DNA of 64,000 nucleotides from Paraspadella gotoi. Its lineage: Eukaryota; Chaetognatha. A program made the translations under genes and the position numbers. The notes below the pieces were generated by a model, which made no database searches, was not told where the DNA came from, and was given only the letters and a program-made list of their open reading frames with translations. Positions 37,937 to 51,700 of the stretch are shown piece by piece (the stretch's first letter is position 1; each line of letters starts with the position of its first letter). The DNA is taken from NCBI GenBank assembly GCA_051294375.1, contig JBJCIZ010000028.1:186001-250000 (forward strand), given 5' to 3'.

Positions 37937-40900
37937 ATTCACCTCTCATTCACGAATCTTTCCATTTCCTTTTTCACCATGGCCATTGCAACAACTTCGA
38001 CTCCATGTTTCATCCAAACCGGATCAGTTTTCGATTGACAGCAAAATAGACATGACGTCGACGGTCGCTACTTTGTTGAATCTCGGAGGACGAATTCGGC
38101 GGAAAAAAGGGATAACGACGAAACAGCGAGAAAACAAGAAAAAAACATTTCGTTTCCTTTGTTTGTTTCTTCTGTTTCGTCAATTATTGACGGACAATTT
38201 TGAAGCGACGGAATTTATGAAAGGAGACAAGTCCCAAAGAATTGAGACTGGTAGAGACGCTTAGCGAGAAGTAGAAAAACGAAAAATAGACAAAAGGCTA
38301 ACGTTCAAAAGCGGTTTTAAAAAAAAAGCAGTAGATTAATGGAAGTAATAGGATCAAACGATAGTGTTTTAGAAGAGACATCTGCTTTAAAATTCTATTT
38401 ATGTTGCTTAAACAAAAGCAAAAAATGTTTATTGTTTAAAAGTTTAAATAGGGATTTGATTATCGTTTTCGTCAGAGTAAAACAGCTACCAGTTTGAACA
38501 AAGAACAACTGACAGAATTTGAAGCAAGATCTTCATGTTAGGAAACTGCAAAGCAACACAACACAACTCAACACAACAAAGCAACACACAAAACGCAACA
38601 CAACAAAGCAACACAACACAACTCAACACAATAAGCAACACAACAAAACGCAACACAACAAAGCAACACAACACAACTCAACACAATAAAGCACACAACA
38701 AAACGCAACACAACAAAGCAACACAAAACAACTAACACACAACAACCAACAAAACGCAAACACACCACGCAACAACCCGTGACAGACAATGTTGTATACT
38801 TCTTATAAAACCAAGAATCTAATGAATCAATTTAGTTAAGTTTTGACAAAATAACTTGAAAACGTATAGGGTAAATGAATTATCAATCATGCATGAAAAA
38901 CATTGACTAATGCAACGCTTCACAAGACCAAACTATCTTTCTCTTTTACCGACTGTCCTTGAATCGCGCCATCCTATTCCCGCCAATCCAGTTCCACAAC
39001 GAGTCGCCATCTTGGATTCGATTCCAAATCGGAAGATTTTTCGAGTCGCAGAGAATTTCGTTTCTGAGCCGACAACAACGACGACGTCTGCCACGAAGAC
39101 GTCGGTTTACGACAAAAGGAGAAACAAAGAAAGTAAGATTCGATTTCATTTTCGTATTTCAGAGATGAAAAGTGAGTTAAATAGTCAAGGATGGATTCTT
39201 TGGATGTCGTTAGGAAGAAGGAGACCAGTGGAGACGCCGAACGGAGAAAATGGGAAGTAATTAACAACAAAAGATACTTGAATGAGCGAAATAACGATCC
39301 GAGAGGAGAAAATATTCTTGGAAGAAGCATTTATAAGTCATAGTCACAAAAATATAAACACCCGATATTTGTATCAAGCTAGGATGCCCGAGTGGTTAAG
39401 CGTTAGACTTAAGTTCTAATGGACAAGTGTCTTCGTGGGTTCGAACCCCACTCCTAGCAATCAATTTTTAATCTCAAATCGTTGTTTTGAAACTATTATT
39501 TCTTAATTTGTTAGAATAAGTAAAAACTAAACAATTAGTTTAATAAGAATCAGCTAGGATGGCCGAGTGGTTAGGCGTTAGACTTAAGTTCTAATGGACA
39601 AGTATCTTCGTGGTTCGACCCCACTCCTAGCAACTTGATTTTTGTGTTAAGAACGTCATTTAGTACGCACGTAAGGAGGTGTGATAGCCTTCTCAAATTA
39701 ATTTTAGTAATTATAAAAAAAGTATAATTAAACTATAAATGATTTAAATTTTAAAATAAAAAACATAAGCAACATCCCGCTAGGATGGCCGAGAGGTTAA
39801 GGCGTTAGACTTAAGTTCTAATGGACAAGTGTCTTCGTGGTTCGAACCCCACTCCTAGCAAATTACTTTTAAAGTACAATATGGTTGTTAGAAAGTACAA
39901 AGATGGACGTAGGATGAATTACTTAACGGCCTACTAAATTGATGAATAACCACAGCCCAATAACAAGACAGTCTTGATAGCAAAGATATGCGCGTAACAA
40001 TACTATATACATATCGATAATACCACAAATAGGTTAATAACAAGTTTACCTTTCGTCAGTAAATCTCCGACTTTCTGAACCCGAAAGCCAAAGCACGCAT
40101 ATTTTGCGATTTTTGATTCGATTCCAAACTGGGGATGAACTCGATCGCAGTTAAACTTTATCGTCGACCGAATATAGAGATGACATCGACTCGAGATCGC
40201 CGAAACATAATGAAATAGGGAGACGAAAATAGCGAAGGAAATAAACATTGTCTCCTTTGGTTGAGATTTTTTAAAAATTGTTTAGTGAAATAAAGTTTAA
40301 ATCTATATTCTTAGAATAAATTTACATCATGTAATGTTTTATTTGGCTGTTATTTTAGGATTTGAGATGAAAGAAAACAATTTTTGGGATTCGTCAGACA
40401 ATCAGATTTTTTATATCAGCAAGAAACAGAGAAAAAGAACCGATGGTGACGCCAAGCGGGAAAATCGAATACGAGGCGGAAAACAAAGACAGGGACGAAA
40501 CTTGACTTGAATGAAAGAGAACCCTCAGGCTGGGTTACGGTATAACAGAAGTTTAAAAAGGGAAAATTTGGATTGTATTAAATATTTTTTTTTAATATAG
40601 TAAGCTATGAGTAAGTAAGGAAGTAAGAAGAGAGAAAGAGAAACAAAATAAGATTTTACTGTGATAATTGTTGTTATTGTGTATATTTGCATTCTGTATC
40701 ATTAACTTTATATGAATAAAAGACCTCATAATTCTAAGGACAAAAGAACCCAGAAAATAGAAATAATTTCTTACTGCAAAGAAACAAAACAGTAAACAAG
40801 GAACTGTAGTGACTCAATGATCGATGCGCGATCATTGCTGACGATCCACTGACAGACCGTCTTTTTTCAGAAAATAAATTTCTCACTTTTTCTCTTATAC

Positions 40901-43452
40901 TCGCTTCACTCGCTCTCTCTCTCTCACTCTCTCTCTCTCTCTCTCTCATAACCTTTTCTCCTTGAATCTTGTCTTCCTTCTTTCTCCAATCGCCATCCCT
41001 TCAGTGACGTCCCGCCCTTCTCTTTCTCATCAAATGGGATCTTCGTTACTGACGCAAGAAAATTCGACCAGTGATCCAATAGAAATGACCGCGTCGCGAT
41101 CCCGGACAAAGACTCGACGCAAAACGCAAATTTGTGCAGAAGAAAAAAAGGTTTTTGTTGACGAGAAAATGAAATTCTTTTCGAAAGCGGATGTGTGTGG
41201 AAAAGAGGAAAAAGACCGGTAGCGACGAAGAGCGGGAAACGAAAGAATATATATCGACAATATAGAGAAACAAAAGACGTTGACGATCCAGAGTAGCGGG
41301 GAGCGATGAGTTGAGAAGCTTTTTTTAAACAATTCAAAATTAAAAATAAAAANNNNNNNNNNNNNNNNNNNNNNNNNATCAGAGGACGCAGAGATGAGGG
41401 AGAAAGTATGTAAACGGTCTTAATAAAGTTGTATATTCCCCATCCTAGCGAATCTCCGAGAAGCAAGTAAACGAAAGGGCTCTAAAAAATACTTTTTTGT
41501 TTAAAATAGAACTTACCTGGACGGCATTTGACCGAAAAAAAATAAAAGACAGACATGTCGTTATAAACAATTTTACGTAACGCAGATACGGTAGGCGGTC
41601 TAAAGTACAAACAGCAGACAAGAGACTGACAGAGAGGCAGGCGGACCGGACAAATAGACACGACGGACGGAACACACTCAGAAATTTAAAAAACGAACAA
41701 ATATATTTTAGTTAAAAAAAAAAGGAAATATTTACTTTACAGATACACAGGCACATTATAGTTAGGTATATACAGACGTACAGAACCGTGGGGGGAAAAA
41801 AGAATACGCGACAAATAAAAAGACGTAAAGAAAAAGCTTCAAACATTACTATACAAATTTAGCATTCATCATTTACATACAAATTTAGTTTACCGATGGT
41901 TCCTTGAAACTGAACTGTTCTCTTGTCGCCGACCGCGAGAACTTCTCATGCCTTCGTCGCGTTCCCTCTAATTCGGTTCCATATCGGCGCCGAGTTGGAA
42001 TCGCAGAGAATTCGCGTCGCGGCCCGGAAACCGCGATCGTCCGGAAATCGTTGTTGTTGTCGTTTCGTACGGCGATCGAAGAGAATTCGCGAGTTTGAGG
42101 CGAAAGAATGAGGCAAAGAATCGCGACAAAGTTGAAAAGAACATTTTTTTTGTTGGAGACTTCGAGGACAAAGTGAAAAAAAGGACAAAGGAGAAAAGGA
42201 GACAAGAATTTTCCAAGAAGCTGACGACTGTGCGACAGAAGGATGTTAAGAAGATTGGAAAGGAAAAGAAACTACTAACGCCGCCGCGCGGGATTCGAAT
42301 GAAACTATAGGTTGCGTGGAATGAGAAACAAAAGGAACGTCGAGAACTAGAAGATTCGAATTGAAATTGTCTCTTAAACAGGATATGTTTTGCTAGGTAT
42401 TAAATTACGAAAATCCGATAAACTGACGGCCGAGATATTAAGTATTGCTAAATTACTGTACATAATAAAAGTATACATGACATCATTAAGCATACGGGTA
42501 AAACCCTTCGAGGTAAGTAAGTAAGTAAGTATGCAAGTTACATACAAATGAGCTATTTTACCGTACCACCTAATTTATATTTATATAGTGGATAAACTTA
42601 TGTCTCTCTACTAAACAGACCACAATTGCAAAAATAACGAGAAAGTTACAGGAAGGAATAGTCATAATTCAACATCATTACTTAAGGATAATTAAATACA
42701 ATTTTTTATAATAACTTTAGTTAAATGTTAGCAATTATGGAACTCAGTTTTATTTAAAGTATATTTTTATGATCACTGCAATATGCAAATTAGAATATTA
42801 AATTAATGTCCGTAAGAAGGAAAAGAAAAGAAACAAATTTAAGGTTTTATAAATCACCAAAATTCAAATACATTTGATTTTATTTTGCATGAAAGTGCGT
42901 TAAGTTCCGAATATTATTCGTTTTCTACCATCATTTATCTTCTCAATTATCATTCAAAAATAATACGCGATAGAATGTTTAGAAAGTTAGATAGTTTAAA
43001 GAGTTCACACGTTACATCCTCACGCGAATCTGATATTTTACCGTTGATCACGAAATCCCATCATCTTTCTTTCTCCCACAGCGAGACTTTTCATATTTCG
43101 ATCTCTGATTCGATTCCAAACTGGAGATTCGATGGAAACGCAAGAAAATTGGATGGAAGATCCGGAGAACGAAACGGAGAAAGTTTCAGGCGATGCTGAG
43201 ATAAACGAGGGCATAATGCCGAAGATGCAGAGAAAGGAGAGGAGGAACTTGGGTATCGAAGGTTTAAGAAGCGAGGAAGGGATAAACTTGGGCATTTTTC
43301 TGTGATTTTTTATGCTTTGATAGTTGAATAAAGAAATTTTGTGGCCGAGAAATGGGAAGGAAATGGAGAAGGATAACGGAAGAGACTAGCAGAGACACCG
43401 AGCGTATGAATGTTGAATGAGTAGAAAAAACAAAAGATCTTTCGACGGACAC

Positions 43453-43539
<87 letters not shown>

Positions 43540-44533
43540 GATTGTAAATATTTTTTTGCGTTTAAGACAGTAAAAAAAATTCTTTTTTTCTGTCAAAGTT
43601 AGCTAATTCAAAATATATTTCGTAGAAACCGTAAAGAAATTTCTAAAGATATTCCAACATTCTCAAAGATAAAAAAAGACAGGACAAAATTTAACCGAAT
43701 TAACACGGACAGACGGACACAAATAGACGAACGCAAAGACTAACAGACAGAGAGAAAAAATACTCAGTTAAAGAAAGGGCAGATAGGCAAACGAATAGAC
43801 AGACAAGCAAAGGAACAGTCAGACACACTGAGACAGAGCGATACGAATAGACGGACGGACAGGAGATTAGGAGACAGACAGACCAATGACCGGACAGACA
43901 GACCCCCCCCCCGATTCTACCTCTGATCTTTGAATCGCATCGTCTTCTTATTTCCGACTCCCAAAATCTGAGTTTCGCCTCGACTTTGAATTCGATACCA
44001 AATCGGATCTTCGATGGAATCGCAACGAAATTCCATGATGGAACCGGAAAGCGAGACGAGTGATTCCATCGAAATAGAGAGGTGGAGAAGAGAGGAGAAG
44101 AGGAGGAGAGAGAAGAAGAGAGGAGAGAGGAGGCGAGACATTGTTTATTTGTGTAGTTTGGTTGGAGATAGAAAAATAAAGATAGGATGGCGTTTGAGAA
44201 GATGAAAGGTAATGAAGAGGAGAGAGGAAAGGATGGGTAGAGACGCCGAACGGGAAAATAGGGAATGAATAAAGAAACAAAAGGCTATCGCGGTTTTTGA
44301 CTTGAATGACGAAGAAAACATTTCATTTACATCATATGAGAAGAGAGAAAAAATGAAAGGATCAAGAAATTTAAAAAAAAACGTTTAGAACGAAATGTTT
44401 ACCCCACGAACTTATCAAAAATAAATTATGCACACTTTTGAATTTTACTTAATTTTCATTATTCAATGGTGACTAAACAAAGTAGGATTGAAAGAAAACA
44501 AATGGACGATGGAGATGAAACAGACATATTAGA

Positions 44534-44631
<98 letters not shown>

Positions 44632-45751
44632 TACATATTAGATTATATTAGACAATAATTACGAAGGACACAAGACAAAATATAAAGTCGAATTACATTT
44701 AAATTATATTTGTAGTATCTTTTGTCTTTATGCCTCGTCAAAATCAGATTTAAATTTAATTTAATTAAATTGAATTGAACATCACATTTTCACTTCTTCC
44801 TCAAACAACCTCCACGTAAAAACAAAATTCCTACTTTTATCAAAAATGAAAACAAAAAACAAAAACTTGAAAATTCAACATTAAAATTGTCAAAGGAACG
44901 AGTACCGGTTATTCCGACAAACAAACATTCGGTTCTAACTGTAAAACTGTTGCACCTTTCGTCGTTAAATCTAGATTTCGGTTTCGTTCCAAGAGCGATT
45001 CCCTGTAGCTCTTTTTGATTGTCGGTTTTCATTAACCACATCGGAGTTTCGGCCGAAGAGCAGGAAATTCGGACTTTCGATCCGAGAAAAGCGACTTTCG
45101 TCGTTGGTAATGAGTTCGAAAGATGAAGTAAAAATGAGGAAATGATGAAGAAATGAATCTTTAAATTCGCCATCTTTGTTTTTGAGAAGGAAAAGAAAAG
45201 ATTTCTTGATTTGTCGTCTCTTTCGGTAAAAGAGCTCCGGAATAGATGAGCCTTGGGAAATAACTCGTAGCGACCTCAAGCGAGAAACGGCAGAACTATG
45301 GACTGTTCTTGAAGAAAGAGAAAACAAAAGGCTTGGCTGAAAGAATGAGACTGCAAATATCGATAAATATTTGTGTTTTAAAAAAACGAAAAATGTTAAG
45401 TAGTCGCCTCACATGGAATGAATAGTGAATAGTGTGAATACATGCAATCTAAGAGAACATTGCAATGGAAAAAACCAATTCATATTTTGAGATGTTGACT
45501 TTTAATTTGAACTAATTCTTTAGTTTCGAATTTCTCATTTTTTGATAGAAGACAAAAACAGAATATACTCTTAAAGAAAAAACTAAAGATTAAACCTTAC
45601 AATTTCAATTATATGTCGGTGTTTTTTGTCAAAAATAGCAAGATCTGATGAATAAAAACTTTTTTTTAAAGTTTAAGCCGAAAAAACTCTTTTCATGACG
45701 AAAAATACTATATGCAAATGTGAATTTAAGCAAGATCAAATGACAATTTAG

Positions 45752-45815
<64 letters not shown>

Positions 45816-48666
45816 AGAGAGTTCACAATACTTCGTTCTTAAACCGCGACTTTGGTTTTTCCCCGAACGCAATTCCTTGCAACTGATGGTGTTGATTCTG
45901 CTGCATCAGCCACATTGGTGTCTCGGCAGAATCGCAAAACAACGACGCCTTCGAGCCAAGAATCGCAATCAGGTCGATGGGCGTGGAAATTGCGAGAGAA
46001 AACAATTCGAGGAAAAAGAAAAGAAAAAACGAGCAGACGATCGGATTCATCATTTTGAGAAATGTATTAAAATAGTTTTCGAAATATTTATTTAGGAAAT
46101 ATTCGTTGGGAAAAAAAGAAGTCAAATTTAGAAATTTAGGTGCAGAGAGAGAATCAGACGGATTGGACAAAGGAAACCACGAGCGACGTCGAGCGAAACG
46201 CAAAAGAATTACAGTCAAAAACAAAAGACGTCCCGAGAAGAAAGCGGGATTCTATAAAATGTAAGTTGGCGCGGGAAGTTTTGAAAAACGGTTTCAATAG
46301 TTAAAATGTTGATCAGAGAAATAGAGTTTCATTACATTTGTTTACTGTTCAAAAGGACCAACGGCAAACAATAAGTTTGATCAAATAATTACGTCAAGTC
46401 GCGAGAAATAAGTCGTTTTAGAAAGGGAAATCTTGATACAGATGTTTTATTAATACGTTTTCTTGATTCAGAATACAAAATGCAAATTAGTTTTTCACAA
46501 AAAGAAGGAATTAAGGAACGAAAACAGAATTTAGATATGTAGAACACATAATAATATGTCAATTAAATAAAGTATTAGAATCTAAAGTGAAGTTTGTGAG
46601 AAAGAATTCGCTATATGTAATACGTAATGTAATTGTAATAAAGTAATAAAATCAGCACCGAATTTACCGATCGTCTTGGAACCGCGCCATCTTCGCGGCG
46701 CCGATTGCGATGGAACCGAAGTTTTCGGCGCCTTTGATCCGATTCCAAACCGGAAGCGACGCTGAGACGCAAGAAAAAGAGGCGGCGTCGCCGACTCGTG
46801 AGACGCGAGTGGCCGACGGAGAAGCGGACGAAGAAGCCGACGAAGAAGCCGACAAAATTGCAAAGACCGACAGAAATAAAACCGAAATCATTTTTTTATT
46901 TGATTTAAAAGGAAGAATTGAAAATCAAAAACCGAGAGAAAGAAAAGAGAAGAGATATCGTAGCAGAGTAAGAGATTCTCTCTTGACCGAAACGACCGCT
47001 AGAGACATCGAGCGGGAAAAGATTCGCGAATGGAGAAAGTTAAAAAACAAAAGACGTTCGTCTGTAAAGTCGTACTTTGTCTATCATTGCGATCGGTTGA
47101 TGTAATTTATGTAGTTTCTTTTACAAAACTACAAATTATAAACAAGTAGGATAAAGAATGATCCAATATAAAGTTAAGATGATTAAAAAAAAAGTTATTT
47201 GCGAGTAAAATAATTCGATGTTTGCTTTCATCCAATTTATTTTTTAAAGATTGCATAGATTATACGAAGGAAAGATGACTCATAATTTAACGTGTATTAA
47301 TTTTACGTCTGATTTAGTAACTCTAATTCTTCATGTAAAAAAGAAAGAAATATTCAGATTTCGTTTTAAAAAATATCCGATAAAACATAACGAGGAATTA
47401 AAATATATAAGTAAAATAGTTAAGGAAATAAGAAGAGAGCTCAGCGACAGAGACAATAGACAAATAATATCACGACAGGGCAATCAAACAACAACAACAA
47501 CAACATCAACCTTTCGTCGATCGACGCTCCTTTCGCTCGACCACCGACGCCGATCGACCGCAACTCATTCTGCCGCAAATTCTGCTGCAACCAAATCGGA
47601 ATCTCAGCAGCAGAGACGCAAGAAAAGTCGACGGCAGCGCCGGAGTTGGTCGCGCGGAAATCGCCGGATTGGGCGGCGGATATGAAGGACAAGGTGGTCA
47701 GAATGAAGGACAAACGGAGGGACAAAGTCGAGGAAAAGAAGGACAAGGAGAGAAGAGAAGACATTGTTTGAATCGGCGAGGCGAGGAGAATTCGAGATTA
47801 ATGGGAGAATAAGGAGACTAGTAGCGACATCACGAGAGGAAAGGCGGAAGGTTGCGGAAGAAAAGTTTAACAAAAGAACAGCATTTGGTTCGAATTTTCT
47901 CTTTGAAGAAAGAAGGGCAAAGAGAAAGAAAGAAATACAATTTTTTTTTAATACCGAAAACAGTAACTATATCGGCATCAAAATCAATAACAAAGGGCTT
48001 CACAAATAAAAATTACCTAAGATCAAAGATGGACAGAAAAACAAAAATCATTAGACAAAGATAGAAACTGACATACAGATTTTTTAAAGTCAAATACAGG
48101 AATTGTTTTTTTTTAAAGACTGGAAAACTAAACTATGAATTCAAATTCAATAAAAACAAAAGACACTAACGTTTAAAATCATTAATAAAAGTTATGAACT
48201 AATTCATAAGAAACTACAAAAAATAACGTTCAAGGAAAAATGTCAAATGTCAAGAGAAGCAATAGTTTTTTTTTTAAATTTATAATTATAATGTGTTAAA
48301 GTAAAGGGCAGAGGGACCACAATGCTATTAATAGAAATAAAAAACTAACAAAGAGTCGCTAAAAACGAATTTACAAGAAAAATTTTGAGGTCTTCCCATC
48401 ATTGTATTGAAATTTACGTCAACGACATATCCCGCATTCGTTTGCTCTTTAAATAAATTAAAATACCTCGATCACCCAAGTTGATCATTCAAATTTATTG
48501 ACAATACCATTCATATAGTTCACGACAAATAATGTTAACCGTTCAATGATTTTTGTTGAATTGTATAGAAAATAAACGCGGAAAATCTAAATAGTTGACG
48601 AAAATTACAGTAGTAAAATGAGATTAGAATATATTTCGTTTTTTAAAAAATAGCCGCAATTTTAGG

Positions 48667-48723
<57 letters not shown>

Positions 48724-51700
48724 AGAGGACATTCACCTCTCATCACGAATCTTTCCATCCTGACTTTTCCACCAAAGGCCATTGCACAACTATCGACTCC
48801 ATGTTTCATCCAAACCGGATCAGTTTTCGATTGACAAGAAAATAGAACTGACGTCGACGCCGTCGCGACTTTGTGATCTCGGAGGACTGTTTCGGCGGAG
48901 ACGAGGATAACCGACGAAAACAGCGAGAAAACAAGAAAAAACATTTTCGTTTCCTTTGTTTGTTTCTTCTGTTTCGTCAATAATAGACGGAGATTTTGAG
49001 CGACGATTGATGGAAGGAGACAAGTCTAGCAAAGAATTGAGACAGGTAGAGACGCTTAGTGTGAAGTAGAAAAACGAAAAATAGACAAAAGGCTAACGTT
49101 CAAAAGCGGTTTAAAAAAAAAAGCAGTAGATTAATGGATAATAGGATAAAACGATAGTGTTTTTAGAAGAGACATCTGCTTTAAAATTCTATTTATGTTG
49201 CTTAAACAAAAGCAAAAAATGTTTTAATTGTTTAAAAGTTTAAATAGGATTTGATTATCGTTTTCGTAAGAGTAAAACAGCTACCAGTTTGAACAAAAAA
49301 CAACTGACAGAATTTGAAGGCAAGATCGTCATGTTAGGAAACTGCAAAGCAACACAACACAACTCAACACAACAANNNNNNNNNNNNNNNNNNNNNNNNN
49401 NNNNNNNNNNNNNNNNNNNNNNNNNNNNNNNNNNNNNNNNNNNNNNNNNNNNNNNNNNNNNNNNNNNNNNNNNNNNNNNNNNNNNNNNNNNNNNNNNNNN
49501 NNNNNNNNNNNNNNNNNNNNNNNNNNNNNNNNNNNNNNNNNNNNNNNNNNNNNNNNNNNNNNNNNNNNNNNNNNNNNNNNNNNNNNNNNNNNNNNNNNNN
49601 NNAGACAATGTTGTAATACTTCTTATAAAACCAAGAATCTAATGAATCAATTTAGTTAAGTTTTGACAAAATAACTTGAAAACGTATAGGGTAAATGAAT
49701 TATCAAATCATGCATGAAAAACTAATGCAACGCTTCAACAAGACCAAACTATCTTTCTCTTTTTACCGACTGTCTTTGAATCGCGCCATCCTTTTCTCGC
49801 CAATGGCCAAGTTCCACAACGAGTCGCCATCTTGGATTCGATTCCAAATCGGAAGAGTTTTCGAGTCGCAAGAGAATTTCGTTTCTGAGCCGACAACAAC
49901 GACGACGTCGGCCAACGAAGACGTCGGTTTTACCGACAAAAGGAGAAACAAAGAAAGTAAAGATTCGAATTTCATTTTCGTATTTCAGAGATGAAAAGTG
50001 AGTTAAATAGTCAAGGATGGATTCTTTGGATGTCGGTTAGGAAGAAGGAGACCAGTGGAGACGCCGAACGGAGAAAATNNNNNNNNNNNNNNNNNNNNNN
50101 NNNNNNNNNNNNNNNNNNNNNNNNNNNNNNNNNNNNNNNNNNNNNNNNNNNNNNNNNNNNNNNNNNNNNNNNNNNNNNNNNNNNNNNNNNNNNNNNNNNN
50201 NNNNNNNNNNNNNNNNNNNNNNNNNNNNNNNNNNNNNNNNNNNNNNNNNNNNNNNNATTAACAACAAAAGATACTTGAATGAGCGAAATAACGATCCGAG
50301 AGCAGAAAATATTCTTGGAAGAAGCATTTATAAGTCATAAGTCACAAAAATATAAACACCCGATATTTGTATCAAGCTAGGATGGCCGAGTGGTTAAGGC
50401 GTTAGACTTAAGNNNNNNNNNNNNNNNNNNNNNNNNNNNNNNNNNNNNNNNNNNNNNNNNNNNNNNNNNNNNNNNNNNNNNNNNNNNNNNNNNNNNNNNN
50501 NNNNNNNNNNNNNNNNNNNNNNNNNNNNNNNNNNNNNNNNNNNNNNNNNNNNNNNNNNNNNNNNNNNNNNNNNNNNNNNNNNNNNNNNNNNNNNNNNNNN
50601 NNNNNNNNNNNNNNNNNNNNNNNNNNNNNNNNNNNNNNNNNNNNNNNNNNNNNNNNNNNNNNNNNNNNNNNNNNNNNNNCTTCGTGGGTTCGAACCCCAC
50701 TCCTAGCAACTTGATTTTTGTGTTTAAGAACGTCATTTAGTACGCACGTAAGGAGGTGTGATAGCCTTCTCAAATTAATTTTAGTAATTATAAAAAAGTA
50801 TAATTAAACTATAAATGATTTAAATTTTAAAATAAAANNNNNNNNNNNNNNNNNNNNNNNNNNNNNNNNNNNNNNNNNNNNNNNNNNNNNNNNNNNNNNN
50901 NNNNNNNNNNNNNNNNNNNNNNNNNNNNNNNNNNNNNNNNNNNNNNNNNNNNNNNNNNNNNNNNNNNNNNNNNNNNNNNNNNNNNNNNNNNNNNNNNNNN
51001 NNNNNNNNNNNNNNNNNNNNNNNNNNNNNNNNNNNNNNNNNNNNNNNNNNNNNNNNNNNNNNNNNNNNNNNNNNNNNNNNNNNNNNNNNNNNNNNNNNNN
51101 NNNNNNNNNNNNNNNNNNNNNNTTAATAACAAGTTTACCTTTCGTCAGTAAATCTCGCGACTTTCTGAACCCCGAAAGCCAAAGCACGCATATTTTGCGA
51201 ATTTTGAATTCGATTCCAAACTGGGGATGAACTCGATTCGCAGTTAAACTTTATCGTCGAACCGAATATAGAGATGACATCGACTCGAGATTCGCCGAAA
51301 CATAATGAAAATAGGGAGACGAAAATAGCGAAGGAAATAAACATTGTCTCCTTTGGTTTGAGATTTTTTTAAAAATTTTTAGTGAAATAAAGTTTAAATC
51401 TATATTACTTAGAATAAATTTACATCATGTAATGTTTTATTTGGCTGTTATTTTAGGAATTGAGATGAAAGAAAACAATTTTTGGGATTCGTCAGGACAA
51501 TCAGATTTTTTATATCAGCAAGAAACAGAGAAAAAGAACCGATGGTGACGCCAAGCGGGAAAATCGAATACGAGGCGGAAAACAAAAGACAGGGACGAAA
51601 CTTGACTTGAATGAAAGAGAAAACCTCAGGCTGGGTTACGGTATAACAGAACTTTAAAAAGGGAAAATTTGGATTGTATTAAAATATTTTTTTTTAATAT

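Larger units (their letters stand above)
29930..40945. repeat. Block A of an 11-kb tandem duplication
   Basis: Matches block B (about 41140-51790) in the same order and orientation: ten variable exons with promoters, the (CAACA)n minisatellite, a tRNA-Leu cluster. From about 31.0 kb on, differences are mostly one-base indels that break frames in A. Around 30.2-31.0 kb the copies differ more deeply (exons at 30882 and 41894 have different 3' ends). Real duplication, unmerged haplotype, or noisy gap filling cannot be separated here. Confidence 0.8.

Noticed and set aside
47251-47685. 144-codon plus-strand frame
   Set aside because: Overlaps variable exon B8 antisense, becomes Arg/Ser/Gln repeat, and is broken in block A.
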